This document shows positions 1 through 13,000 of a DNA stretch of 64,000 nt, in pieces. The translations under genes and the position numbers were made by a program. A model generated the notes under the pieces. It did not search any database, had not been told where the DNA came from, and worked only from the letters and a program-made list of their open reading frames with translations. Source of the DNA: Eulemur rufifrons (lineage: Eukaryota; Chordata; Mammalia; Primates; Lemuridae); NCBI RefSeq assembly GCF_041146395.1, contig NC_090989.1:244890843-244954842 (forward strand), in the 5' to 3' direction. Position 1 is the first letter of the stretch, and each line of letters opens with the position of its first letter.

Positions 1-504
1 CTTTAAGTGTGTTTGAGAAATCTGAAGCAAAAGAAGAAGAGAGATACAAAAAAATAAATAAAAATCAATTGCTACCATTAGGTATCATAGTAACCTATAT
101 TCAAGTGCCCTGACAAGTATAAAGGGAGTAGTAAACAATGCTTATGGACCTCCAAAGCATAAATAAAAATGAATTAAAGGAAGAATGCCACTGTGTGTAT
201 GTGAGTGTATGTGTGTATCTATGAAGAGCACCATCACATGTTGCCATTGAGTTCAAAGTCTATTTCAAATAATGTCAGGATGTGAGGAGACTGAGAAAGT
301 TCTGCTAAATCAGTATCAGAGTGATTCTTAATCTAGAGTTTTAGTTCTCTGAAATGCCATTTCCCAAAACCTGAGAAAGTACAAGTAGTTAAGCAACTAG
401 GAAAAACTAATGTGGTCCTTGTTGTTTCATGAATAGTGCCAAGAGATACAAATTCAAAATGAAGGATCAGTTTAGCATATATTCTAAATTAAGGCAACTT
501 TCAA
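1..504. other. No recognised feature
   Basis: Purine-leaning single-copy-looking sequence with a short GT-rich patch near 195-220. I see no gene, RNA or recognisable repeat. Confidence 0.5.
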
Positions 505-3330
505 TTAATCATTCATTTATTTAATCAGTCACTCATTTACTCAACAGCTAAAAATATATGTTGAATGCTTACTATATACACAGACACTTTTCTGGGTATT
601 GGAGATATATCAGTAAATAAAATAGCCAGAAATCCCTGCCTTCATGGGGCTCCTGTAGGAAAGACCATGTAAAAGTTGATAAGTCTATATAAGTCTATAA
701 AAGTCTATATAGTCTATGTAAGTCTATATAGAAGATGAAAGGTGCTATTGAGAACATAAAGCTGTAGGAGGCCCAGGAGGCCCAGTTAGGGAGTGGAGTA
801 TAATTTAAATAGGATGGGCGGAGAACTCTCCAGAAGATGACAGTTAAGCAAAGACTTGAAGGAGCTAGGGAAGCTCACCATGTCGATAGACTGGGGAATA
901 AAATCATAGGTAGAGGGTATAAACAAATGCAAAATTGCATTTTTGCATATCAGTATGGCTGAAGAAAAGTGAGAGGGATAGTAAGTAGTTGGAGAGGAAG
1001 TCAGAGAGATAATAAAAGGTGGGGAGACAAATCCTGTAGCATTTTTAGACTATTTTAAAGACATTGGCTTTCATTCTAAGTAAAATCTTGATGTTATCGG
1101 GCGGGGGCGGTTAGCAGAAGAGTGACTGCTGATGCATGCATTAGTAAATCTACTCAGAATGCCTTGCAGAGAATAGACTTTAGGGAAGTAAGACAGAAGC
1201 AGAGAGACCAGTTAGGAGGCTAAGGCAAAAATCCAGGGCAAGGTATTTGTGGATAGAACCAGGGTGATTATGGTAGAAGTGGGGAGAAATGGGAAGATTC
1301 TAGATATATTTTAAAAATAAAGCCAACAAAATTTTCTGACAGGAGATATGAGACCAGAAACAAAGACAAACAAACAAAAACAAGTAAAACCCCTGGGTGA
1401 ATGCAGGATATTTTGGACTGAGCTTTTGAGGTATAAAATTACCACTAACTAAGGTTGGAACAATTGAAGCAGCACCTGATTTGTGTGAGAGCAGAAAAGC
1501 AGCTTTGTACCCCGTTAAGTTCAGACACATTTTATGCATTGCAATAGAGCTGTCTGGAGTCTAGGGGTGAGGTCCATACCAGAAAGAAAATGCTATCAGT
1601 CTTTTAAAAGCACAAAGCCAAATCAGATCCCCAAGACAGAGCGGTTAGAAAAAAGGTCAACGGAACTCCCGAAGCCCAAATAGTAAATGATCAAGAAGAC
1701 TAGGATAAAACTATGAAGAGATTAATAAAATATAGACAATGAAGCAAGAAGAAAATCAGGGGAAATGTGATATCAAAGAAGTCAAGTGAGGAGAGCATTT
1801 TAAGAAGAAGGGAGTCATTAGCTGCGTCATAGGTAGACGATAGACCAAGTAATATGAGAATCAAAATTTGACCAATAGATTTAGCAATGTGATATTGTTG
1901 ATGACCATGTCAGCAGGAGTTTTAGTTGGTGAGAGAATGGAAGAGGAAGAATAGGAGGCACACAAAGTGTGAACAACTATTTTGAGGGACTTTGCTACAC
2001 CAAAAGCAAAGAAAGGGGGTGATAGCTGCAGAGTGGCGGAGATAAGTGATTTTTTTAATAGAAGCATGCTACTTTGGGGAATAGCATGCTGATGGGAATG
2101 ATCTAGTAGAAAGGGGAAATTTGGTGAGAGAGGACAGAGAGTGAAGTTCTTCAGTAGGCAAGAAAGGATGAATCTAGTATACTAGTGAGTGGGCAGGCCT
2201 TAGATTGAGATATGAAAAGTCCCTCTATAGGAACAAACAGGGAGAGAGAACACATGCCAACAGATGTAGATGGAGGTTACATGGGGGAGAAGATTGTAGG
2301 ATTTCTGTTGTAACTTTCAATTTTCTCAGTGAATTAGGAAGCACTGTCATTGGCTAAGAATGTGTGGAAATTTGAGAAAGAGAGATGTTTGAGATTGTCT
2401 CCTAAGACAGTAGGATAATGAATAAACTAGGAATTGTATGATGCTGGAAGTATTAAGGTTCATTTGAAGTTAATAGGTATTAATTTTAGGGGAAAACAAT
2501 CAGCATGGTTCTAGATCTTTCTTCTACCACAGTCAACTGCCCAAATGCAAATGTGTGCATTAAGCAGTTATATTTTTCCAGGGATGGTGTTTTGTCAAGT
2601 GTGTAAATAAAGTGAGAGGGAGACAAAGAAGTTGCATGTGTGTACAATGGAGTGGCTTTAGTGATGGCCAATAAATTCAAGCTGAATGAGGAGGGTTGCG
2701 AAGATGTGCAGCTGATGAAAGGCAATAGACAGGTATGAGAATCATTGGATTTTAGGCCCCAGGGGATCAAAGTGTCCAGAAAAATCCCAGCAGAGATATC
2801 AGAGAGAAGAAAGTTTACAGTTGAGGTTACAAGATGTTTCAGTTACTTATTGACAGAATGTAGGTATGTACCTGAGGTTGGCCCATTGGAAGTCTGGGAA
2901 TAGAGAGGCCAGGACCTGGGAAGGATCATCTATTATACAATAATCAATAATCAGGACAGGGTTAACTTTAGAGATTGAGACAGGAACTAAGAGTCTTTAA
3001 AGTGAGATGAATAGCTCTGGGGTAAAGGAGTAATTTACAACAAAGAGGGTTTCATGGATTGTATAGTCTGCCATGAGGGTTACAACAGGGTATTTTAGAG
3101 TAAAGAGAGGGGGAATGGTCTGGAAGTAGCAATGATCAAGGAGGACACCTACCCCAACTCTAAGCCCCCAAAGAGTATGGGAGGAAAAAAGTTCTGCTAC
3201 AGTAATAAGGCTATCAAGGAAGCCAGAGTGCTGGGGGGCGGTGCGGGGTGCAGATTGTTACCAGCAATAAAGTAAAGGAGATATTCTTTCAGAGGTTACA
3301 ATGATATATAGAGAATTTATTGATGATGAA
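505..3330 (-). mobile_element. LINE-2 (L2) element, antisense, long but decayed
   Basis: Read on the minus strand this follows L2 from its 3' end (about 505-900; the antisense of the widespread L2 tail, with the 'tgaatgcttactat' and 'ccctgccttcatggggctc' landmarks) back through the reverse transcriptase region. Landmarks include 'gagaccagttaggaggcta' near 1210, the RT-region stretch around 1860-2170 ('tgctgatgggaatgat' near 2090) and upstream coding sequence near 2480-2760. Copies this long are uncommon, because most L2 remnants are 3' fragments. All frames are broken by stops and indels. There appears to be a diverged or replaced segment at about 1320-1560. The upstream limit (2800-3330) is uncertain. 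Confidence 0.8.
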
Positions 3331-3949
3331 GAAAGGAGTATATTGAAAATTCTAGATTTATATTTCTTTTTTCAAATCAGTGTTTCATTTACTATTTTCC
3401 ATTTCTGCTACTTATGTGTTTGCTTTGAGAGTTAATTTTGTTTAGGGAAAAAACATTGCTTCTAAGTTCTCAGAGGTCATTGCCCAGAAAGATGTTTCCT
3501 CATGAGGTTGAAGTTATTTAACAATTTAAAAAAATTATATTATCAATGATCTTGAGAGCATAAACAAAATTCCTAATATACTAAAAAGGCTCTGAAGGCA
3601 CTTTCTGGTGAAATCGTAATGGCAAATATTACAGTCTATAGAAAAGAAAACCAAAACATTATGCTGGGAATGTCTGTACAGATAAAGGGAGGCCAAAAGC
3701 TGAAGAAATAGGATTCTTTATACTCACTTCTCCATTTAGTTTTTCCTTACCCTCTAAATTCCTTTCCTTGCGTTGTTCTCTATTTCTTTGCATTTTTCCT
3801 ACTTTTCCTTTTATTTTCTAATTGTCCTTTCTCTCCTCAACCTCTATCTTCTCTACATCTTTTTTTATTCCTTTCTCAGAATTCTATCTTTCAATGTACT
3901 TGAGCAATGAATTCTTTTCCACCATCTTCCTTATTTTTATTTTTCCTAC
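3331..3949. other. No recognised feature; pyrimidine-rich
   Basis: A strongly T/C-rich plus strand at about 3715-3945. No family was recognised and no coding signal is seen. Confidence 0.45.
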
Positions 3950-4611
3950 TGTTATTGAAAAAGAAGCCAAATTCTGTAAAATAATTTAAAGAGGTTTATT
4001 CTGAGCCAAGTTTGAGGCCCATGGCCAGGAGCCATGCCCAAGAATCCTTGAGCAAGTAGACTTGCTGTGTTTGAGTTATAGTTTGGTTTTATACATTTCA
4101 GGGATACAGAAATTATAAGTAAAGTCATAAATCAATACATGGAAGGCATACATTGGTTTAGCCCTCAAAAGGCAGGATATCTAGAAGTGTGTGTGTGGAG
4201 GGGAGAGGCTTACAAGTCATAGGTGGGTTTAGGAATTCTTTAGTTGACAATTGGATGAAGAGTTAAGCTTTGTCTAAAAGATCTGGAGTCATTGGAAAGG
4301 AAATTGAGTTAAGATAAGGAAGCCTATTAATCAGAGACAAGCCCCGGGACATATACCCAGACTCAAATGATCTGTTAAATAAACTGATGACCTGTAGGTG
4401 TGATTTAAACTTTGTCTTGTATAGCCCTAGGCCTGTTAATGAGTTACAAAGGACATGTCCAAGAATGGAAGGGGGCATGATGAGGCGGGTCTGACCTCCC
4501 TTCTCATGGCCTCAGCTTTAAGGTATTTCCGGGGTCTCCTTGGCCAAGAGGGGGTCCATTCAGTCAGCTGTGGTGGGGGGCCTTAAGGTTTTATTTTAGT
4601 TCACACTATCA
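3950..4611 (-). mobile_element. Solo LTR of an endogenous retrovirus, antisense
   Basis: The segment runs TG...CA, as LTRs do: on the minus strand it starts TGTGAACTAAAATAAAACC near 4611 and ends ..CAATAACA near 3950. The antisense of an AATAAA-type poly(A) region ('gaggtttattctgagcc') sits near 3993-4010. Positions 3960-4310 are homologous, in inverted orientation, to 5240-5573, which supports one LTR family. The start also matches 30480-30652. No internal retroviral sequence is adjacent. It looks like an ERV1-type LTR, but I cannot name the subfamily. Confidence 0.75.
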
Positions 4612-5059
4612 GCATTGTAGGACATTTGTCATTTTATATGAGATTCCAGCAATGTGCATTCATTTGTACTTATGGAAAGGTATTGTTCACCATCCCTAGC
4701 ATTTGTTGTCAAAGGTCTCTCATTAATAATTCTGACTTCACTTGGTACCACCAGGTCAGTAAGCAGTGTGCAGTGACATTTCAAACATATTTAGAATTTA
4801 TAGCAATTGTAGAAATGAAAACAATTCTTCTTACTCATTCTATATTTTTTCTTTAGATAAGAATGAAACTGAAATAGATCATGAGTCACTGAAAAGTTTG
4901 TTTTATTCTTTTAATGAACAGAAATATTTAACACAATTCAAGCAGTTATATTTTCTAAAAAGTATTTGGAACAATTGATTGACTTTAGTGTTCTAATTTT
5001 CAAACAGCCCAGCAATATTTTGAAAAGATTAAAAAAAATCACAAATAATATTAATTATA
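4612..5059. other. Spacer between two inverted LTRs
   Basis: AT-rich sequence between the two oppositely oriented LTR copies. It does not match retroviral internal sequence that I recognise, so the pair is probably not one provirus. Confidence 0.45.
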
Positions 5060-5574
5060 GTGAGGACTGAACTCTGATCTTTTTCTTTGCCCCAAAATTT
5101 CCTTTCCAAGAGGGTCTGGTGAGTCACAAATGATAAAATCTCAGTAAACAGGTTTTTAGGATATGGTTTACTTCCCGACCTGATTCTGGTATGGCATCAC
5201 ATGAAGGATAGAAGACCCTTATCTTAATTCAAGCATTTCATTTCCACTGATTCCTGGTCTTTGGACAAAGCCTAACTCTTTCAGCCAATTGTCAACTAAA
5301 GAATCGCTAAATCCACCTATGACCTATAAGCTCCTGCTTTGAGGTGCCCCACCTTTTCAGGCCAAACCAATGTATGCCTCCTATTTATTGATTTATGACT
5401 TTATCTATAACCCCTGTCTCCCTAAAATGTATAAAACCAAACTGTAACCCAGCCACAGTGAGTTCACTTGCTCAAGGCTTCTTGGACATGGCTCCAGGCC
5501 ATCCTTCTCAAATTTGGCTCAGAATAAACCTCCTTAAATTATTTTACAGAGTTTGTCTTCTTTTCCATTGACAA
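5060..5574 (+). mobile_element. Solo LTR, same family as 3950-4611, sense
   Basis: The 3' half (about 5240-5573) is the inverted counterpart of 3960-4310. It carries 'gctcagaataaacctcc', a canonical AATAAA poly(A) signal at the expected place, and ends TTTTCCATTGACA. The 5' half (about 5060-5220, with 'gcatcacatgaag') is the promoter-side part. The middle appears deleted relative to the fragment at 5640-5960. Confidence 0.75.
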
Positions 5575-5639
5575 TAGTATCCCATAATTACTTCAAAATA
5601 TATTATATAATATATCTGACATATTATGATATATACTGA

Positions 5640-5960
5640 TATGGTAGAGTTTGGTGGTAAAGGAAATTAGAATATTTTACTCTAAAATATATATATATAT
5701 ATATTTACATATTTTGAAATGGCTGCCCCAGTTCTAGCAGACAGAAGTAACCCTGCAAAGCTGTTTTTTGTTGGGGGGAGATTTATGTCTGTAGAGAATC
5801 TGCATTGATGCAGCCAGGTCTTCCCCTGTCCAATCTAGGAAGTATTAACTGAGAGTCTTGACACCTTTAAAGGCATAAAAAGAATCATTTACCACCTATT
5901 CTCTTTTAGGGCTGCCACTTTTGAGGTTTCATCTACATAAAAGGACCACTTTTTCTAGCT
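5640..5960 (+). mobile_element. LTR fragment of a related family
   Basis: The run 'catattttgaaatggc' then 'ccctgcaaagctg' then 'ctgtagagaatctgcatt' is the middle part of the LTR type seen at 5060, in the same orientation. It includes an (AT)n stretch at about 5688-5704. Edges are vague. Confidence 0.5.
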
Positions 5961-6059
5961 AAGCCTCTTTCTTTCTCCCTCCCATAACCTGTTTTGCAAG
6001 TGAAACCTGTTTTTGACCAGGCTCTGAGATGGCATTCTTTCATTGAGGGGTTGGGTCTT

Positions 6060-7525
<1,466 letters not shown>

Positions 7526-7840
7526 ATTTCATTTATATTCTTTCTTCTCTTTCCTTAGTTTTAGTTAAAGTATATATATTCATATCTAAAATCTTCTGGG
7601 ACCACAAAAGTGGACTTGAAAGATGTATCCCAATCTTAAATAGAGTTATTATTATTATATAAACATGTCAACTTTTCCTAAGTTCACATGACCCAAATTA
7701 AAAGCATATTTTTCTTATAACTAGACAAGCAAGGTTTTAATATTTACATGGAAAGAAATATTGAAAGAAATCTCACCAGAAAATATTTTGAAACCAAAGA
7801 GCATTATGTAAAGAGTGGATTATGAAATATAAAAACATTT
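7526..7840. other. No recognised feature
   Basis: AT-rich sequence between the antisense L1 and the sense L1/HAL1 remnant. Nothing recognised. Confidence 0.4.
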
Positions 7841-8030
7841 TTAATGCTATCTTAATTAAAATAATATGGTACTGGTACTTGTAAAAAAAAAATCAAGTAA
7901 ATACCTAGGAAAAAATTGGAAAATACAAAAAAAGAATCAAATTCATGTGAAATTTTTTTTATGAATATGACTTTGTAGGACATTGAGGTAAATATGTTTA
8001 GTTATACACTGGTAAAGAATTTTGTACCTT

Positions 8031-8680
8031 GGATCTCCTCTTCCTCCTATGGTCTGCTCTGGTCTCCTCTCCTCTTCCTCATCCTGTCTCATATCCTCTT
8101 CCTTGTCTGGTCTCATCTCCTCTTCCTCTTCTGGTCTGGTCTCCTCTTCCCCTTCTGGTCTGGTCTGGTCTCATCTCCTCTTCCTCATCCAGTCTTGTCT
8201 CCTCTTCCTCATCCAATCTTGTCTCCTCTTCCTCTTCTGGTCTGGTCTGGTCTCCTCTTCCTTGTCCAATCTGGTCTCCTCTTCCTGGTCTGGTCTGGTC
8301 TGCTCTTGTCTCCTCTTCCTCATCCAGTCTGGTCTCTTTTTCCTCTCTGATCTGATCTCTTCTCTTCTCCTCTTCCTTGTGCAGTCTGATCTCCTCTTCC
8401 TCATCTGGTCTGGTCTAGTCTCGTCTCCTCTTCCTCATCTGGTCTGGTCTCCTCACCTCTTCTTCATCCAGTCTAGTCTCCTCTTCCTCATCCAGTTTTG
8501 TCTGGTCTCATCTCTTCCTCATCAGTACTCATCTCCTATTCCTCATCCATTCTGGTCTGGTTTCATATTCTCTTCCTTGTCCGGTCTGGTCTCCTCTTCC
8601 TCGTCTGGTATAGTCTAATCTCTTCTCCTCTTCCCCATCAGATCTGGTGTCCTCTTCCTTGTCTGCTCTGGTCTCTGAAA
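8031..8680. repeat. Minisatellite (VNTR), ~24-bp unit, ~650 bp
   Basis: The unit is about CTCCTCTTCCTCATC followed by one to three copies of TGGTC, giving units of roughly 19-30 bp centred on 24. Variants swap CATC with TGTC, CGTC or TTC. The plus strand is almost pure C/T with G only in the TGGTC part, giving strong strand asymmetry. Several frames are open through the array simply because the unit contains few stop codons. Confidence 0.95.
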
Positions 8681-8768
8681 AAAAAAAATTTTTTTTAAGT
8701 GCTGAAAAGTACTGTCATTGCAATAAAATAAGTGACTAAGTAAAAAAAAAAAACCAGGAAAAGAATTT
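8031..8768. mobile_element. 738-bp insertion: minisatellite plus A-rich 3' end, flanked by direct repeats
   Basis: The flanks carry an identical 16-bp word, AAGAATTTTGTACCTT, at 8015-8030 and 8769-8784. The host L1/HAL1 sequence is contiguous across one copy of it, as expected of a target-site duplication. The insert is a tandem array (8031-8680), then an A11/T8 block at about 8677-8697, about 40 bp of unique sequence, and an A12 run at about 8742-8753 close to the right repeat. This layout resembles a retrotransposed element with a VNTR body and a poly(A) tail. About 15 bp separate the A run from the right repeat, so the 3' junction is not perfect. Family unknown to me. Confidence 0.6.
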
Positions 8769-9340
8769 AAGAATTTTGTACCTTTTTGGAGGAATATAAA
8801 CTCTTTAGACTACTGTAGGGTCAATTTCAGCAATAATTATATAAAATTAGCATGCATAAAACATTTATCCCAGCAATTTCACATATTGAGTATTTATATC
8901 ATAATCTCATAATGTGTAAGGAAAGATGAATGTGAGAATCTTTACTGTAGCAATGCTCATAGTAGCAAAATGCTGGCAAAAAATGTTATTTATTAATAAA
9001 AGTATACAACATCCATTAAATAAAATAGTATGCTACCATCAAAAACATTAAAATAACTCCTTATATCTATATAAAGCTATTTCAAATTTATACTAACTGG
9101 GAAAAAAAACACAGAAGAGAATTTTACTGATTTCGTTTAAAGTAAAAAAAAAGCAGATATATTCATAAATGTCTGTATATTCTTACATTATCTCAGAAAG
9201 AACTGGTGTTTTCACTGTGAAGGGGGTACTATATTGCTGCCAGATATGAACAGAAAGAAGATGTAGTCTTTGTTGTAGGTACTTTTGTACTTTATGATTA
9301 TTTGTCAAGTGAACACATTTCCTATTTAAAACGAAAAAGA

Positions 9341-10400
9341 TAAGAAAAAAGATATCAGTAGCTATGCATAGAAGGGGTTAGTATTTATAATTACTGGGAC
9401 CCAATGCTAGTTTTATTGCCTATCTAGATTGGGATAAATCTAAGAGTTTTGCAAACTCTTTGAAAGCTTCTTTTATTTGTTGTAAGCACAAAAATATGTT
9501 TTTTAAAAATAAGCACTAACACTCCTATGTAATATGTAACCGAATGAGAAATTGCTTTGATGATGTATTAAGCTATACATCATCAGGGCCAGCTGCCACT
9601 CTGATGATGTATTAGTGCAATAAATCTCATAATATGACACATTGAAAAAGTATTACTCAAAAGAGAATGGTCTCCAAGTTAAAAACTGATTCAACATAAA
9701 ATTCAAAGAGAAAACTATAGAGAAACAATTTATCTGTTGCCAAGAAGTGATATGTAAGCAAAGATGTCCTCTCAGAGCACTTATATTTTCAGCATTACAA
9801 CTTCAGCAAGCTCAGGGGAAATCAAAACAATGTGCCCCTTCCTCCAGCATCCAAAATTGATTCTGAAGATAAACGGTTAAGAGCACACCCAAGCCATCAT
9901 CAGAAGAGAAAAGAAGGTACAAAGAGCACCAGACTTTAAGGGTACAGAGAGAAGGGGAAATGCCTGGGCATTGGAGACATTTCAGAAGAAGTCTATATGT
10001 AATTTAAATGAGAATTTGTTCTGAAGAGCTGAAAAACTACAATGGAAATGCAGAACTCAAAACGAGAGAATCAAGGGCATGTTACAGGTCAAGTTCAAAA
10101 CCAGTTTAGCAGTTCTCCCTGGATTAGACACTGGCATGAATGGGGGAATTTTATAGGCTGGTTCACAATTTTGCCCTTTATTAATTGCATGACTTCAGAC
10201 ATTTGAAAATAAGCTTTTGGCATACAAACCAGGAAAAAAAAATGTTATTTAGATGAAAAATGCTCACTTTCATCCATTATAAGGCACTAGGAAAGTTTCC
10301 ACAAAAATGTTTCTCTTTGGTTGTTTAGTTTATTTGCTTGGTAATCCTTAAGTAAATACAGAACGTGATCTTTTAGATCACTTGGAAGCAATGGGAGCAT
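9341..10400. other. No recognised feature
   Basis: AT-rich sequence with no family recognised. It contains a 10-bp-arm palindrome at 9559-9584 whose left arm (GATGATGTATTA) recurs at 9603-9614. Confidence 0.45.
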
Positions 10401-10404
10401 CTCC

Positions 10405-10520
10405 CAAATCATTTATTTACTCAGTAAGTAGGTAGGTATTACTACCTTGTGTGTGTCAGGTCCTAAGGTCAGCCCCAAGGACACAAAGTGAAAAAAACAG
10501 ATATGCTAAGTCTTTCCCTT
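10405..10520 (-). mobile_element. L2 3'-end fragment, antisense (possible)
   Basis: 'catttatttactcagtaag...gtgtgtcaggtcctaag...ccaaggacacaaagtg' follows the antisense L2 tail layout (tail, 'gtgtgccaggc', 'ggatacaaa'). It is short and diverged. Confidence 0.45.
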
Positions 10521-10689
10521 TGCTCATATATTGTCCCTCCTTTTTGTCCCTTGTCTAACAACATCTTCTTATTTTTTCAATATTTAGCTTATATTTCATG
10601 TTTCTCATGTAATCAACCATGAGCTCATTGCCCCAAAGTATGATCTCCCTCTTCTGAATTTCAGAATTGGAAAGAAGATCCTAATCTAG

Positions 10690-10815
10690 CTCAACATTTT
10701 CATTTTAGAAATGAGGAAACTGTGGCCCAGACAGATCAACTGATGCGTGCTCAGGGAACATAGTTATCAAAGTGTACGTATATAAGACTTGCACCAGGTC
10801 TTCTACCTTTTATAA
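10690..10815 (-). mobile_element. MIR-type SINE fragment, antisense (possible)
   Basis: 'cattttagaaatgaggaaactgtggcccagac' is the antisense of the MIR core end, followed by a diverged 'acatagttatcaa' and '..gcaccaggtcttct'. Probably MIR or a relative. Confidence 0.5.
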
Positions 10816-10829
10816 GAATGTTTCTACTT

Positions 10830-11030
10830 CATCACACCAGTGTATTTATACTTCTATGCCACTCATTTGGTACATGACCTACACTGTCTTGTTTTGTTTT
10901 TTACTTTTTGTGTGTATAATGTATATTATCCCTAACCAAAGAGAGCTTTGTGAGACCACATCTAATTTATCTATGTATTCTCCCCCCTCCCAACACAGGA
11001 CCTACCTATCTTTCTGACATAATTATTCAA
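10830..11030 (+). mobile_element. L2-like 3'-end fragment, sense (possible)
   Basis: The sequence 'tgtatattatccctaacc..agagagctttgtgag...tatctatgtattctccc' follows the layout of an L2-type 3' end. Diverged and low confidence. Confidence 0.4.
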
Positions 11031-12829
11031 CAGTCTTAACTCAGTAAATTCTGAGAGAAGAGCCATGTCAAATGGTGCTCCCCTCTTGGCCCCAATCATG
11101 TCACTATTTTTAAATAAATTGTGACTCTATTGTAACATCATACTGTAGATAGAAATTCCATCTGTTCATAGAATTGTGGCAAAAAGCATTTGAAGGAAAG
11201 TCAGTGAGTTCCAAGGAAAGAACTGGTAGGTCAACTGTTAAGCTTCCCAGTCCTGTTCAGATTGATATCTTTTGATCCAGAAAAGGGAAAGATCTTGAGT
11301 AAAACTTTTTAACAAACATACACAATGAAATGGTCCCTGAAAGCCCTAATGCCGAATCTCAGTGAAATATTTGAGATAAAAAAAAAAAAAAAGTAAGCCC
11401 GTTGGCCAGACAGCTCAGTGGCAATAGATAGGAAGCCTTTTCTTGTAAGGATAATTTCTTTAAGGATTAGAGTGAGGAACTCCTGCAATAAGCTCCTGGA
11501 TAATGAAATTGAAGATATTGCTACAAATTTCTCAGGATTATTTTAAAGATATAAACTTAACGCAAATATTAATTACTTATACACATAAGAAACACTCTTT
11601 ACTCCTCCCTGTTTTTCAGATTTCATTTGCAAATCCAATTATACAAAAAACGCAGTTTTAATTATAATATTGATTTTACTTCTTTGCTAGGAGTGGAACT
11701 AATTCAATTAGTTCTAATTATGTGCATAGAGTAGTTGGACTAATCTTTCAGGATGTTGGCCCACTAATTTCATACCACTTTTCTTCATATCCAAGTCAGA
11801 GAGGAAAATTAAGCCTCTTAAAAAGACCTGAAGTTGTGCAGACCTTTAATAAGGGAAAACAAAAAAAGAGGATAAAATAGTCTGCTAAAAAATGTGACAA
11901 TTTGACAGCGGTTTTTCAGATGCAAAATTTTGCAAATCAGATATTATTTAGCTTGTGCAATTAGCAACCCCAGCAGGGTTTAGAGAACTTGTAAGAAGCA
12001 AGAAGAAGACTAATGATACAGGAACAAAGAAGAAATAATGTTAAGTGGAAACAGCTACATTATGATTTAAAAAATCAAGGTAAGATCAAATGAAGCTGGT
12101 TATAATAATTTATGTAAAAATGAGCAGGATCAGAACATTTTGTAGAAATAAGAGGTGGTAGGACACTATAGAAGCAAATTGTACCAGATGATTAAACAGG
12201 CTCTTGCAATAGAGGGGAGACATAAGAACTCAGTCTGAGCTCAACTCTGCTGAAACAAAGAGTGGGATGAGATATTTTAGACCATCTGCACTTGCTAATT
12301 GTCTCCACCCCAATGAAAAGTAAACTTTCTTCTATTAATATCTTCACTATGAAGTAGTTTTACAACTTGAAGCAAGGTGTGCACTGAAGTTAGGCTCCTG
12401 CCTTCTCACAGAGACTCTTTCTTGGTGATCACATTTCAAAGGAATGGCTCCCAGGTCCTTGAGAAGGACAGTCCTGGATATAAAACTGGACAGAGGCTTT
12501 TAAAAAGATTTACATCACATAGGGGCAGAGAAAGAATTTACAATTACAAGTTTCCTAAAGTTAATACGCTAAGAAAAAGGAGGTCAGGGGCCTAGATGCA
12601 GAAAGAAGTTTGTCTAACATTTAGTGAAGCTGAGGGGAGCCATTAAGACCAGCTTGATCAGTACTTTGGAAGGTGAGGTGTCGCCCTGAATACAATAATT
12701 GTACTCCAATTAAAACAACAATTAAAAAATAAATGAACCTGAAAATATTATCAGTGAAGTGCTTATTTGTGGGAACTTTTTGTTTGTTTGCATTTACATC
12801 TCATCTATAGCTTTAGAAAAACATAGCCA
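11031..12829. other. No recognised feature
   Basis: AT-rich sequence with an A15 run near 11380-11394. No gene or repeat family recognised. Confidence 0.45.
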
Positions 12830-13000
12830 CCTCTGGTAGAAGAGGTTCTGTATTGGAAGCCAGGAAATCTGGATACAAGATGCATCTCTGCCACTCACAA
12901 TCTATGAGACTTGGAAAAATTATAGTCGCTTTCTTTCTCTGATCTTACTGCCTCATCTGTGAAGTGAAAGACTTGGAAACACTTGGCCTTAGGTAAAGTC
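12830..13000 (+). mobile_element. MIR SINE, sense
   Basis: Follows MIR: 'ttctgtattggaagccaggaa' (tRNA-related to core), 'catctctgccactcac', 'tatgagacttgg' and 'tgcctcatctgtgaagtg'. The LINE-like tail is lost. Confidence 0.7.

Larger units (their letters stand above)
7841..9340 (+). mobile_element. Old L1M/HAL1-type 3' end, sense, interrupted
   Basis: The right part, about 8770-9340, follows the old L1/HAL1 3' end: 'gtacctttttggagg', 'atcccagcaatttcac', 'gtagcaatgctcatagtagc', 'tatgctaccatc', and the terminal 'ttttgtactttatgatt...caagtgaacacatttcctatt'. The left part, about 7841-8030, contains 'atatggtactggtac', an L1 ORF2 3' landmark. The two parts join across the same 16-bp word, so the 738 bp at 8031-8768 is a later insertion. 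No coding capacity remains. Confidence 0.7.

Noticed and set aside
8022..8618. 198-codon Ser/Leu-rich open frame, plus overlapping frames at 7994-8350, 8029-8355 and minus 8171-8404
   Set aside because: All are read-throughs of the minisatellite. Several frames are open at once and no protein family matches.
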